Assembly: GCA_035656495.1 (NCBI GenBank)
Contig: DASRSL010000234.1
Span: 1 to 20,068, forward strand
Length of the DNA stretch: 20,068 nt
Source of the DNA: Roseiarcus sp035656495
GTDB taxonomy: Bacteria > Pseudomonadota > Alphaproteobacteria > Rhizobiales > Beijerinckiaceae
Direction: 5' to 3'
A model generated the notes under the pieces. The model was not told the DNA's origin. It worked only from the letters and a program-made list of their open reading frames with translations, and ran no database searches. Position numbers and translations under genes: made by a program. Shown piece after piece: positions 1 through 8,237 of this stretch; the stretch's first letter is position 1; every line of letters begins with the position of its first letter.

Positions 1-82
1 CGAGCCGATTGCTCCAATCGGAAAGCTCCTTGTAGGTGCGGCGCCGGCCGTGCCCGATGAGCGCGGTGCGGTCGCCGAAGCC
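1..82. repeat. 82-bp perfect inverted copy of 230-311, probable contig-end fold-back
   Basis: Bases 1-82 are the exact reverse complement of 230-311, which lie inside the CoA ligase coding sequence. The match runs to the first base of the window and stops at base 83 (A), whose partner 229 (C) does not pair. A fold-back with a short spacer at a sequence end is typical of chimeric reads or assembly ends. The copy has no coding sense of its own, although it happens to extend the ligase frame to a GTG at 50. A genuine inverted duplication is possible but less likely. Confidence 0.85.
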
Positions 83-1702
83 ATGCTCGGTCCCACCGCT
101 CATGTCGACACGTTCTCGCGCGACAACCTGCCTCCGCCGGAGCAATGGCCGGACTTTCGGCTCGAAGGGTTCGACTATCCCGAATATCTCAACGCGGCGG
201 TCGAACTGACCGATCGATTGGTCGAGCGCGGCTTCGGCGACCGCACCGCGCTCATCGGGCACGGCCGGCGCCGCACCTACAAGGAGCTTTCCGATTGGAG
301 CAATCGGCTCGCCCGGGCGCTTATCGAGGATTACGGCCTAAAACCGGGCAATCGGGTGCTGATCCGCTCGGCGAACAATCCCGCGATGATCGCCTGCTGG
401 CTCGCGGCGACGAAGGCGGGCGCGGTCGTCGCCAACACCATGCCGATGCTGCGGGCAGGCGAACTGACGAAGATCGTCGACAAGGCCGAGATCAGGCTCG
501 CGCTGTGCGACACCCGCATCCTCGACGAGCTGGTCGCCTGCGCCAAGGAGAGCCGGTTTCTCAAGAGCGTGGTCGGCTTCGACGGCACCGCCAACCACGA
601 CGCGGAGCTCGACCGGGTCGCTCTCGACAAGCCGGTGACCTTCGACGCCGTGCGCACGGGGCGGGACGATGTCGCGCTGCTCGGCTTCACCTCCGGCACG
701 ACCGGGTCGCCGAAGGCGACGATGCACTTTCACCGCGACATTCTCATCATCGCCGACGCCTATGCCAGGCAGGCGCTCGAGGTTCGGCCTGACGACGTGT
801 TCGTCGGCTCACCGCCGATCGCCTTCACCTTCGGGCTCGGCGGACTCGCGGTGTTTCCGCTGCGCTTCGGCGCCTCCGCGGCGCTGATCGAAAGCGCGAC
901 CCCGCCGAACCTGGTCAAGATCATCGAAACCTACAAGGCGACCGTCTGCTTCACCGCGCCGACCGCCTATCGCGCGATGCTCGCGGCGCTGGACGAGGGC
1001 GCCGATCTTTCCTCGCTTCGCCTGGCCGTGTCCGCGGGCGAGACGCTTCCTGCGCCGGTCTACGAAGCCTGGACGGAGCGCACCGGCGTGCCGATCCTCG
1101 ACGGCCTCGGCTCGACAGAAATGCTGCATGTGTTCATCGGCTGCCGTCTCGACGACCGGAAACCGGGCGTCACCGGGAAGCCCGTGCCCGGCTACGAAGC
1201 CAGGATCGTCGACCAAAATTTCAACGACGTTCCGCGCGGCACGGTCGGGCGGCTCGCGGTGCGCGGGCCGACCGGCTGCCGCTATCTCGCCGATCCCCGT
1301 CAGCGGGAATACGTGCAGAACGGCTGGAACGTGACCGGGGACGCGTTCAGCCAGGACGAGGACGGGTACTTTCATTTCGCCGCGCGCAACGACGACATGA
1401 TCATTTCGTCCGGCTACAACATCGCCGGACCCGAAGTGGAGGCGGCGCTGCTGACGCACGAGGCCGTCGCCGAATGCGCCGTAGTCGGGCTTCCCGACGA
1501 CGACCGAGGGCAGATCGTGGCCGCCTTCGTCGTGCTGAAGTCGGGCGTTCCCCGGGACGAGGTCACGGCGCTCGGGCTGCAGAATCACGTCAAGGCGAAC
1601 ATCGCGCCCTACAAATATCCGCGCGCGGTGCGCTTCCTGGAGGCCTTGCCGAAGACGCAGACCGGCAAGATCCAGCGCTTCCAGCTGAGGTCCCTCGCAT
1701 GA
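83..1702 (+). CDS. 2-aminobenzoate (anthranilate)-CoA ligase, ANL superfamily
   Basis: Acyl-adenylate-forming ligase of the benzoate/2-aminobenzoate-CoA ligase group, 539 residues from ATG 83. It would activate anthranilate with ATP and CoA to 2-aminobenzoyl-CoA in the cytoplasm. ANL motifs appear in order: the phosphate loop FTSGTTGSPK (about 202-211), GLGSTE (341-346), TGD (418-420), the hinge region ARNDDMIISSGYNI (from 434), and the catalytic lysine in PKTQTGK (K529). Anthranilate is inferred as substrate because kynureninase overlaps its stop codon by ATGA. The frame is open back to a GTG at 50, but bases 1-82 are an inverted copy of the gene's own interior. ATG 83 is therefore preferred, and a few real N-terminal codons may be missing. 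Other benzoate-type ligases remain possible alternatives. Confidence 0.85.
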   Translation: MLGPTAHVDTFSRDNLPPPEQWPDFRLEGFDYPEYLNAAVELTDRLVERGFGDRTALIGHGRRRTYKELSDWSNRLARALIEDYGLKPGNRVLIRSANNPAMIACWLAATKAGAVVANTMPMLRAGELTKIVDKAEIRLALCDTRILDELVACAKESRFLKSVVGFDGTANHDAELDRVALDKPVTFDAVRTGRDDVALLGFTSGTTGSPKATMHFHRDILIIADAYARQALEVRPDDVFVGSPPIAFTFGLGGLAVFPLRFGASAALIESATPPNLVKIIETYKATVCFTAPTAYRAMLAALDEGADLSSLRLAVSAGETLPAPVYEAWTERTGVPILDGLGSTEMLHVFIGCRLDDRKPGVTGKPVPGYEARIVDQNFNDVPRGTVGRLAVRGPTGCRYLADPRQREYVQNGWNVTGDAFSQDEDGYFHFAARNDDMIISSGYNIAGPEVEAALLTHEAVAECAVVGLPDDDRGQIVAAFVVLKSGVPRDEVTALGLQNHVKANIAPYKYPRAVRFLEALPKTQTGKIQRFQLRSLA

Positions 1703-2898
1703 GCGAGGATCTCTTCGAGCGGACGCAAAAAATGTTCGATCTGCCGGAGGGCGTCGTCTATCTCGACGGCAATTCGCTCGGCGCCATGCCGAAATGCGCG
1801 CGGCAGCGGGTGCGCCGCGAGCTCGATGAGAGCTGGGGCGGCGAGCTGATCCGGGCCTGGAACACCGCCGGCTGGATCGACTTGCCCGCCCGCGTCGGCG
1901 AGAAGATCGGCGCGCTCGTCGGCGCGCCGAAGGGCTCAGTGGTTGCCGGCGATTCGACCTCGGTCAACCTCTTCAAGGCGCTGACCGCGGCTCTCGAGCT
2001 CGCTCATCCGCGCAAGGTGATCCTTTCCGACAGCGGCAATTTCCCGACCGATCTTTATGTCGCCGAGGGCGTCTGCCGCCTGCTCGGGCGGGGGCATGAA
2101 TTGACGATCGTCGACCCCGAGGCCGTCGAAGGCGCGCTCGACGAGCGCGTCGCCGTCCTGATGCTGACCGAAGTCGACTACCGCACCGGGCGCAAGCACG
2201 ACATGGGTTCGCTCAACCGGAAGGCCAAGGCGTTCGGTGCGGTCACGATCTGGGATCTCGCCCATTCGGCCGGCGCGCTGCCGGTCGATCTATCCGCTTG
2301 CGGCGTCGATTTCGCCGTCGGCTGCGGCTATAAATATCTGAACGGTGGACCGGGCGCGCCCGCCTTCGTCTATGTCCGGCCGGATCTGCAGGCGGGCGTC
2401 TCGCCCGCCCTGTCCGGCTGGATGGGCCATGCGGCGCCCTTCGCCTTCGAGCTCGGCTACCGTCCGGCGCCGGGCGTCGACCGGTTGCGCGCCGGCACGC
2501 CGCCGATCCTCTCCATGGCCGCGCTCGACGCGGCGCTGGACGTGTTCGAGGGCGTCGACATGCTCGCTCTGCGGGAGCGCTCGATCGCGCTCAGCGAGGA
2601 TTTCATCCGGCGCATCGAGGCCGATTGCCCCGAGCTCGAGCTCGCTTCGCCCCGCAATCCCGCGCGGCGCGGCTCCCAGGTCTCGTTCCGCTTTGCGGAA
2701 GGCTATGCGGCGATGCAGGCTTTGATCGCGCGGGGTGTGATCGGCGACTTCCGCGAGCCCGACGTGATGCGCTTCGGCTTCACGCCGCTCTACATCGGTT
2801 TCGCGGAAGTCGAAGCGGCCGCGGGCGCGCTCGTCGAGATCGTGCGCGGCGGCTTGTGGGATCGTCCCGAATATCATGCTCGGAACAAGGTGACATGA
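1699..2898 (+). CDS. kynU: Kynureninase
   Basis: PLP-dependent fold-type I enzyme, 399 residues, that hydrolyses L-kynurenine to anthranilate and L-alanine. Visible features are YLDGNSLG near the N-terminus (21-28), WDLAHSAGA with the cofactor-nitrogen aspartate (D186), and the Schiff-base lysine K212 in GCGYKYLNGGPG. SGWMGH follows at about 240. The length is normal for the bacterial family. The ATG overlaps the ligase stop by four bases, and a GAGG lies eight bases upstream of it, so translational coupling is likely. Its own stop overlaps the start of the tryptophan dioxygenase in the same way. This places it in a three-gene operon turning tryptophan-derived kynurenine into activated anthranilate. 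Confidence 0.95.
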   Translation: MSEDLFERTQKMFDLPEGVVYLDGNSLGAMPKCARQRVRRELDESWGGELIRAWNTAGWIDLPARVGEKIGALVGAPKGSVVAGDSTSVNLFKALTAALELAHPRKVILSDSGNFPTDLYVAEGVCRLLGRGHELTIVDPEAVEGALDERVAVLMLTEVDYRTGRKHDMGSLNRKAKAFGAVTIWDLAHSAGALPVDLSACGVDFAVGCGYKYLNGGPGAPAFVYVRPDLQAGVSPALSGWMGHAAPFAFELGYRPAPGVDRLRAGTPPILSMAALDAALDVFEGVDMLALRERSIALSEDFIRRIEADCPELELASPRNPARRGSQVSFRFAEGYAAMQALIARGVIGDFREPDVMRFGFTPLYIGFAEVEAAAGALVEIVRGGLWDRPEYHARNKVT

Positions 2899-3716
2899 AC
2901 GAGATCGAGGGCGCCGAGGGCGATTTCCGCGCAAGGATGTCGTACGGCGACTACCTGCGGCTCTCCGAGCTGCTCGGCGCGCAATCGCCGCTGACCGACG
3001 CGCACGACGAGCTTCTGTTCATCATCCAGCACCAGACCAGCGAATTGTGGATGAAGCTCGTCATCCGGGAGATCCGCGCCGCCTGCGCGCTGATCCGCGC
3101 GGACAGCGTGCAGCCGGCCTTCAAACTGCTCGCCCGCGTCGCGCGGGTCTTCGAGCAGCTCAACAACGCGTGGGACGTCCTGCGAACCATGACCCCGAGC
3201 GACTATTCCGAGTTCCGCGACCGGCTCGGCCAGTCCTCGGGATTCCAGTCCTGGCAATACCGGGCGATCGAGTTCCTCGCCGGCAACCGCAACCTCGCGA
3301 TGCTGGGGCCGCACGAGCGCCGCCCGGAGATCGTCGCGGAGCTCGAGGCGATCCTCGCCGAGCCGAGCCTTTATCAGGAGGCGGTCCTGTTGTTGCGCCG
3401 GCGAAGTTTTGACGTGGGCGACGCGGCGGCGCGGGCCGAGGCGGCGGAGCCGCATGTCGAATGCGAGGCCCTCACGGAGGCCTGGGCGGTGGTCTACCGC
3501 GACCCCGCCCATCACTGGGACCTCTACGAGCTCGCGGAAAAGCTGATCGACTTCGAGGATTATTTCCGGCGCTGGCGTTTCAACCACGTCACCACGGTCG
3601 AGCGCATCATCGGTCTCAAGCGGGGCACCGGCGGCACCTCGGGCGTCGCCTATCTCAAGCGCATGCTGGAGGTGGAGCTCTTCCCGGAGCTCTGGCGCGT
3701 GCGCACGCGAATGTGA
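2895..3716 (+). CDS. kynA: Tryptophan 2,3-dioxygenase
   Basis: Haem dioxygenase, 273 residues, that opens the indole ring of L-tryptophan to N-formyl-L-kynurenine. The N-terminal helix FIIQHQTSELW supplies F42 and H46. Y104, R108 (carboxylate binding), the haem-ligating H231 in RFNHVTTVERIIG and T245 in RGTGGTSG follow. All six sit at a constant offset of nine from the active-site residues I recall for Xanthomonas TDO (F51, H55, Y113, R117, H240, T254), so the catalytic set is complete. The open frame extends upstream inside kynureninase, but ATG 2895 is chosen: it makes the ATGA overlap, has AAGG eight bases before it, and gives the usual family length. It is the last gene of the operon and encodes the first step of the pathway. 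Confidence 0.96.
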   Translation: MNEIEGAEGDFRARMSYGDYLRLSELLGAQSPLTDAHDELLFIIQHQTSELWMKLVIREIRAACALIRADSVQPAFKLLARVARVFEQLNNAWDVLRTMTPSDYSEFRDRLGQSSGFQSWQYRAIEFLAGNRNLAMLGPHERRPEIVAELEAILAEPSLYQEAVLLLRRRSFDVGDAAARAEAAEPHVECEALTEAWAVVYRDPAHHWDLYELAEKLIDFEDYFRRWRFNHVTTVERIIGLKRGTGGTSGVAYLKRMLEVELFPELWRVRTRM

Positions 3717-4063
3717 GCCGGAAGAATCGAATATTGACCAACGGCTATAGCCCAAGTGTCATTCCCGGCTTCGAATGCGACAGCGTCACGCGCCGGTTTG
3801 ACTTGCGACATCGCGGAAAAATCCCTTGCAAAGCCCGTTATGACTTCGTTCTCGACAGGCTATGTTTCCCATCAGCTACATAAAACATTTGCTATATGTA
3901 TGAATTTCATGAGAAGTTGCCCAAAAAGGCGCCCAAGCGACTGAAAAAGCTCAAATGGCTATCGATTCTCATCGACTCCGCCACAATTCCGCGCCCGGGG
4001 CGCGGACCCCAAAGCCATGCCGCGAATCCCTGCCTAATTAGACGCTCGATCCGCCCCGAGCCT
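3717..4063. other. Intergenic region between convergent operons
   Basis: These 347 bases separate the 3' ends of the dioxygenase and the monooxygenase genes. Positions 3820-3960 are noticeably AT-richer than the flanks, and a GC-rich hairpin lies at 3989-4005. Small open frames across it (for example 3756-3944) have no recognisable product, no convincing ribosome binding site and no GC-rich codon bias. I see no gene here. Confidence 0.6.
3989..4005. terminator. GC-rich hairpin, possible bidirectional transcription end
   Basis: A 17-base perfect inverted repeat with 8-base arms (CCGCGCCC and GGGCGCGG) and one central base sits between two convergent operons. There is no T-tract on either side, so it is not a classical intrinsic terminator. 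The position suits a shared 3' end, but the assignment is weak. Confidence 0.3.
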
Positions 4064-5305
4064 TCACCTGTTGACCTGGCTCTGGGTGAAGCCGGCCTTG
4101 CCGGCGTAGCCTTTGACGATCGCCTCGCGTTCGGCGTAGCTCAGCACCCGGTCGACGAATTCGAAGCCCGCCGGAGCGCGTTTCTCCACTTCATCGATCA
4201 CCCGCTCCGGTCCGCCCTTGCGATTGAGGCGCACGATCTCGGCGGTCTTGGGTAGCCGGTCCAGCTCGTATTCGTGCAGCGCCTGCATCGGATGGTCGGC
4301 CTTTCCGAGCCAGTCGGCGAGAGAGCGCGCGTCGAGGATCGCCTGCGCGGCGCCGTTGGAGCCGACCGGGTACATGGGATGAGCGGCGTCGCCGATGAGC
4401 GTGACGCGGCCATGCGTCCAATGGGGCAGGGGGTCGCGGTCGCACATCGGGTACTCCCAGCAGACCGGCGTCGCCCGCACCAGCGCCTCGACATCGACGC
4501 CGGGAACGTTGAAGCGCCGGGCGTAGGGGATCACCTCGTCCATGCGGCCGAGCCGCGACCAGGAGTCGACCGGAGGAGGCGTGATCTCGCCGTCTGCAAT
4601 GCGCGACACGATCGCCCAGTTGGTGAGGCGCGTCTCCTCCTTCGAGCCCGGCGCGATCGGATAGAGCGCAATCTTGGCGCTCATGCCGCCGGCGATATAC
4701 ATCGAGCGGCCGGTCAGGAATTTTTGCCATTCGGCCGCTCCGCGCCAGAGCATGAGGCCCTGCCAGCATGGCGGGCCCTGCTTCGGATGGAAATGGCGCC
4801 GCACGACCGAGTGGATGCCGTCGGCGCCGACGAGCACGTCGCCGCGCACGGTCTCGCTGCTCAGCCCGAACTTCGCGTCAGTGAAATGCGCGACGACGCC
4901 GCCCTCGTCCTGGATGAAGCCCTGCAGCTTCATGCCCGTCCGAACGGCGCCGGGACCGAGCTTTGCGATGATCGCATCGTGGATCAGTTTTTGCAGCCGG
5001 CCGCGATGGATCGAGAACTGCGGATAGTCGAAGCCGGCGTCCGCGCCGCGCAGCTCGCTCCACACTTTCTGACCGAGCCGACTGATGTAGTGCAGCTCCT
5101 TGGTGCGGATTCCGACGGCGTCGAGCTTGGGCATCAGGTCGAGCGCGGCGAGCTCCTTGATGGCGTGCGGCAGGATGTTGATGCCGACCCCGACCTCCCG
5201 GATCTCGGACGCCTGCTCGAAAATGACGGACTCGACGCCCCGCTTGTGAAGCATGAGCGCGAGCGTCAGTCCGCCAACCCCGGCGCCCGCGATGAGCACT
5301 TTCAT
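4064..5305 (-). CDS. Class A FAD-dependent aromatic monooxygenase, substrate unknown
   Basis: Flavoprotein monooxygenase of the salicylate hydroxylase/PhzS type, 413 residues. It shows the Rossmann GxGxxG (GAGVGG, 7-12), the DG motif in VGADGIHSVVR (D162-G163) that contacts FAD and NADPH, and the flavin ribityl motif GDAAHPMYP (from G305). There is no transmembrane segment, so it should be a cytoplasmic hydroxylase using NAD(P)H and O2. The start has a strong GGGAGGAG upstream. It is the last gene of the operon that begins with the importer, 27 bases after the cupin. It is too short to be the two-domain 2-aminobenzoyl-CoA monooxygenase/reductase. Context suggests an aromatic substrate related to kynurenine or anthranilate, but this is inference. 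Confidence 0.85.
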   Translation of the reverse strand: MKVLIAGAGVGGLTLALMLHKRGVESVIFEQASEIREVGVGINILPHAIKELAALDLMPKLDAVGIRTKELHYISRLGQKVWSELRGADAGFDYPQFSIHRGRLQKLIHDAIIAKLGPGAVRTGMKLQGFIQDEGGVVAHFTDAKFGLSSETVRGDVLVGADGIHSVVRRHFHPKQGPPCWQGLMLWRGAAEWQKFLTGRSMYIAGGMSAKIALYPIAPGSKEETRLTNWAIVSRIADGEITPPPVDSWSRLGRMDEVIPYARRFNVPGVDVEALVRATPVCWEYPMCDRDPLPHWTHGRVTLIGDAAHPMYPVGSNGAAQAILDARSLADWLGKADHPMQALHEYELDRLPKTAEIVRLNRKGGPERVIDEVEKRAPAGFEFVDRVLSYAEREAIVKGYAGKAGFTQSQVNR

Positions 5306-5332
5306 GGGTCCGCTCCTCCCTTCGGCGCAAGC

Positions 5333-5788
5333 TCACTTCGCCTCTTCGGGCGGCGGCAGGAAGTCGACTTCGTGCTTGGCGGACAGCGCCACGACTTCCG
5401 CAGGCGTCTGCTCCGGCATGTTGTGGATCGCCCAGAACAGGTCGTAGAGCCGGCGCGTCGGCGCCACCCAGAACATGCACTTCACCACATGGCCGGACTT
5501 GTTGTAGATCGCATGCGGCAGGCCCATCGGCAGGCGCACGAGATCGCCGGGATTGGCGAAGGCGTCGTGGCCGTCGAGCATCAGTTCGAGCCGGCCCTCG
5601 AACATGTAGATGAATTCGTGCTGCGCCGGATGGATATGCGGCGGCACGAACGTGTCCGGCGGAAAGGTCGCGTGCCAGGCGAAGGAGCTCTCGCAAACTT
5701 CCTTGGGCACGTAGGTCTGACCGAGAATGTTCCAGGCGATGTTGTCGAGGCCCTCGCCAGCCTTGGTGATGCCGGGCGCCAATGCCAT
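5333..5788 (-). CDS. Single-domain metal-binding cupin protein
   Basis: Small cupin of 151 residues with both conserved motifs intact. Motif 1 is PPHIHPAQHEFIYMFEG, giving ligands H51, H53 and E58, with G65 closing it. Motif 2 is GDLVRLPMGLPHAIYN, giving the fourth ligand H92. A 3-His/1-Glu metal site (Fe, Mn or Ni) is therefore expected. The fold serves many roles, including ring-cleaving dioxygenases, isomerases and ligand-binding proteins, and the sequence alone does not choose between them. It lies between the importer ATPase (15 bases downstream of its stop) and the FAD monooxygenase, and has AAGGA seven bases before the ATG. An enzymatic step next to the monooxygenase is the simplest guess. 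It does not look like 3-hydroxyanthranilate 3,4-dioxygenase. Confidence 0.85.
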   Translation of the reverse strand: MALAPGITKAGEGLDNIAWNILGQTYVPKEVCESSFAWHATFPPDTFVPPHIHPAQHEFIYMFEGRLELMLDGHDAFANPGDLVRLPMGLPHAIYNKSGHVVKCMFWVAPTRRLYDLFWAIHNMPEQTPAEVVALSAKHEVDFLPPPEEAK

Positions 5789-5803
5789 GTCGATGTCCTT
5801 TCC

Positions 5804-6541
5804 TTATGCCACTCGAGAAACGGCGGGCGCGGGAGCGCCGCCGACATGAAGAAAGCGTTCGACGATCGAAGGCTCGGAACGGAACGCGCCGGCCGAGCCG
5901 CGCCAGACGATGCGCCCCTTCTCGATCACGGCGATGCGGTCGACGAGGTCGAGCAGGGCCTTGAGGTTCTTGTCGATCATCAGGATCGACTGTCCCTCGG
6001 CCTTGAGCCGCTTCAAGCAATCCCAGATTTCCGCGCGGACGAGCGGCGCGAGGCCTTCGGTCGCCTCGTCCAGCACGATGAGCTCCGGATTGGTCATCAG
6101 CGCGCGCCCGATGGCGAGCATCTGCTGCTCGCCGCCGGAGATCTGGTTGCCGGTGTTGCGGCGGCGCTCGGCGAGGCTCGGAAAGAGGCGGAAGACCTCG
6201 CCGAGCGTCCAGCGTCCGCGCCCGTGGCGCGCCGCGGCCGTCGCGACGAGGTTCTCCTCGACTGTGAGGGTCGCGAACGTCTGGCGTCCTTCCGGCACGA
6301 GGCCGAGACCTGCTCGGGCGATCGCATAGGGCGGCCGTCCGTTGAGGGCGCGGCCCTGGAACACGATGCGCCCCGCCTCGAGCGGCAACAGGCCGAACAA
6401 GGCGCGCACCGTCGTCGTCTTGCCCATGCCGTTGCGGCCGATCAGCGCGAGCGCCTCGCCCTCGCCGAGGTCGAATTCGACGCCCCGTAGCACTTTCGCG
6501 CCGCCATAGCCCGCCTCGATCGCCTCGACGCTCAGCATCAT
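5804..6541 (-). CDS. livF: HAAT-family ABC transporter ATP-binding protein (LivF type)
   Basis: Cytoplasmic nucleotide-binding subunit, 245 residues, of a branched-chain amino-acid-type (HAAT) importer. Walker A is GRNGMGKT (35-42), the ABC signature is ISGGEQQ (134-140), and Walker B is LIVLDEATEGLAP with D158 and E159. After Walker B the switch region reads MIDKN instead of a histidine motif, which fits LivF-type subunits, where the usual residues are EQN. The ATG overlaps the stop of the LivG-type gene by four bases. Being followed directly by the cupin and monooxygenase and sharing a locus with kynurenine genes, the transporter more likely imports an aromatic amino acid or carboxylate than leucine. 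The substrate is inference. Confidence 0.92.
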   Translation of the reverse strand: MMLSVEAIEAGYGGAKVLRGVEFDLGEGEALALIGRNGMGKTTTVRALFGLLPLEAGRIVFQGRALNGRPPYAIARAGLGLVPEGRQTFATLTVEENLVATAAARHGRGRWTLGEVFRLFPSLAERRRNTGNQISGGEQQMLAIGRALMTNPELIVLDEATEGLAPLVRAEIWDCLKRLKAEGQSILMIDKNLKALLDLVDRIAVIEKGRIVWRGSAGAFRSEPSIVERFLHVGGAPAPAVSRVA

Positions 6542-7293
6542 GCGAGCGTCTCCTCGCCAAGGTAAGCCGAGCGCACCCTCTCGTTGGCGCGGATCGCCTC
6601 GGGCGCTCCCCAGGCGATCAGGCGCCCGTTCACCAGGACCCCGATCTCGTCGGCGAGAGCGAACACGGCGTCCATGTCGTGTTCGACCAGCAGCATGGTG
6701 AATTCGCTCTTGAGGGCGCGGATGAGCTCGACGCCAGCTCGGGTCTCTTCGGAGCCGAGGCCAGCGAAGGGCTCGTCAAACAGCATCAAACGTGGGCGGA
6801 GGGCGAGCGCGATCGCGATCTCGAGCGAGCGCTTCTCGCCATGCGACAGCTCGCCGGCCGGGTCGTCGGCGCGAGCGAGAAGTCCAACGCGCTTCAGCGC
6901 CGCCCGCGCGGGCGCATTCAGCTCTTCCTCGCGCGCCGCGCTGCCGAAGAAGCGGAAGCTCGAACCGGAGCGGGCCTGCACGGCCAGGGCGACATTTTCC
7001 AGAGCGCTGTATTCGGGCAGCACCGCGGCGATCTGGAACGATCGCACAAGTCCAAGTCGGGCGCGCGCGGACATGTCGAGCCCGGATATGTCGAGGCCGG
7101 CGAAGCGGATTCGCCCCGCGTCGGATTGAACGGCGCCGGAGAGCTGGTCGATCAGGGTCGTCTTGCCGGCCCCATTGGGGCCGATCAGCGCGACGAGGCG
7201 GCCTTCGCCCACGCTGAAGCTGACGTCGTCCGTGACCGCGAGCGCGCCGAAGCTCTTCGCGAGTCCTTCGATATGTAGCAGGGGCGGGCTCAC
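6538..7293 (-). CDS. livG: HAAT-family ABC transporter ATP-binding protein (LivG type)
   Basis: Second ATPase subunit, 251 residues. Walker A is GPNGAGKT (38-45), the signature is LSHGEKR (149-155), Walker B ends in D173-E174, and the switch histidine is H205 in VEHDMD. LivG-type features include FQIAAVLPEYSALENV in the Q-loop region. The open frame reaches back to 7461, but that part lies inside the upstream permease and has no ABC character. GTG 7293, which overlaps the permease stop (GTGA), gives a normal N-terminus running straight into the first strand. It pairs with the LivF-type ATPase on the inner face of the membrane. Tight overlaps on both sides indicate co-translation. Confidence 0.92.
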   Translation of the reverse strand: MSPPLLHIEGLAKSFGALAVTDDVSFSVGEGRLVALIGPNGAGKTTLIDQLSGAVQSDAGRIRFAGLDISGLDMSARARLGLVRSFQIAAVLPEYSALENVALAVQARSGSSFRFFGSAAREEELNAPARAALKRVGLLARADDPAGELSHGEKRSLEIAIALALRPRLMLFDEPFAGLGSEETRAGVELIRALKSEFTMLLVEHDMDAVFALADEIGVLVNGRLIAWGAPEAIRANERVRSAYLGEETLA

Positions 7294-8237
7294 GCCGCGC
7301 TCCCTGAGGCCTTGGGCGCCAAGGCTCCCGCCAACCCGCGCCGGCCGAAGATGGCGACGACGATGAGAAGCGGACCGATGAGCACATGCGTCTGGTCGGT
7401 CAGGAGCGAAAGCGCCTCTTCGAGCGCGAGATAGATGATGGCGCCGAGCACGGCGCCCCACAGCGAGCCGACGCCGCCGAGGATCGTCATCACCAGGAGT
7501 TCGCCCGAGCGCTGCCAGGACATGAAGGCCGGCGCGACGAATTCGCTCTGGTTGGCGAGCAGCGCCCCGGCGACCGCAGCGATCGCCCCGGCGATCAGGC
7601 AGGCCGCGAGCCGGGACGGGAAGGGCCGAAAGCCGAGCGCCCTGGCGCGCAACGGATTCTGGCGGATCGCGTTGAGAACGCGTCCGAAGCGCGAACCGCA
7701 GATCCGCGTAAGCATGACATAGGCGAGGGCAAGGGCGGCGAGGCAGAGATAGTAGAAGGCAAAGTCGCTCGTCAGGCGCGGCTCGCCGAAGAGGCGGCTG
7801 CGGCTCGAAAGGGTGTAACCGTCGTCCCCGCCCAGGGCCGAGAGCGACACGAACAGGAAATAGAGCATCTGCCCGAAGGCGAGCGTGCTCATGATGTAGT
7901 AGACCCCGGTCGCGCGCAGCGAGACATAGCCGGTCAGGGCGGCGAAGAGGGCCGCGGCTGCGACGGCGATCAGCGCCTGCGCCAGGAGATCGTTGATCCC
8001 CGCCATCGAGGCCAGCACCACCGCATAGGCGCCGATACCGAGGTAGGCGGCATGGCCGAAGGAAATGAGAGCGCCCTGGCCGACGAGGAAATCGAGCGAG
8101 AGCGCGGCGAGCGCGAGGATGAGCGTGCGCGCGCCGAGCGTGAGCAGATAGGCCTGCGCGCCAAAGCGCGCGACGAAAGGGAACAGCGCGAGCCCTGCGA
8201 AGAGGAGGATCGCAGGCGTCTGGCTGCGCATGGTCAT
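7290..8237 (-). CDS. livM: HAAT-family ABC transporter permease (LivM type)
   Basis: Integral membrane permease of 315 residues with about eight to ten hydrophobic segments spread over its length. The family motif ISFGHAAYLGIGAYAVVL follows the early membrane helices. A cytoplasmic coupling stretch ends in MTILGGVGSLWGAVLGA, typical of LivM. ATG 8237 overlaps the stop of the LivH-type gene by four bases. The C-terminus ends shortly after the last hydrophobic segment (LIGPLLIVVAIFG). With LivH it forms the translocation channel. The sequence of the permease does not reveal the substrate. Confidence 0.92.
   Translation of the reverse strand: MTMRSQTPAILLFAGLALFPFVARFGAQAYLLTLGARTLILALAALSLDFLVGQGALISFGHAAYLGIGAYAVVLASMAGINDLLAQALIAVAAAALFAALTGYVSLRATGVYYIMSTLAFGQMLYFLFVSLSALGGDDGYTLSSRSRLFGEPRLTSDFAFYYLCLAALALAYVMLTRICGSRFGRVLNAIRQNPLRARALGFRPFPSRLAACLIAGAIAAVAGALLANQSEFVAPAFMSWQRSGELLVMTILGGVGSLWGAVLGAIIYLALEEALSLLTDQTHVLIGPLLIVVAIFGRRGLAGALAPKASGSAA

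Noticed and set aside
3756..3944. 62-codon ORF in the convergent spacer
   Set aside because: No ribosome binding site, no recognisable domain and codon use unlike the genome; probably chance.
4064..5305. FAD monooxygenase as the 2-aminobenzoyl-CoA monooxygenase/reductase
   Set aside because: That enzyme is about twice as long, with an additional old-yellow-enzyme-like domain; this protein ends after the hydroxylase domain.
5333..5788. Cupin as 3-hydroxyanthranilate 3,4-dioxygenase
   Set aside because: It has the two generic cupin motifs but not the N-terminal sequence or length I expect for that enzyme. No kynurenine 3-monooxygenase is identified, and the pathway here leads to anthranilate.
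4274..6490. 738-codon plus-strand open frame
   Set aside because: It runs antisense through the monooxygenase, cupin and LivF-type genes, has Arg/His/Asp-rich shadow composition and no domain, and arises from GC-rich codon bias on the other strand.
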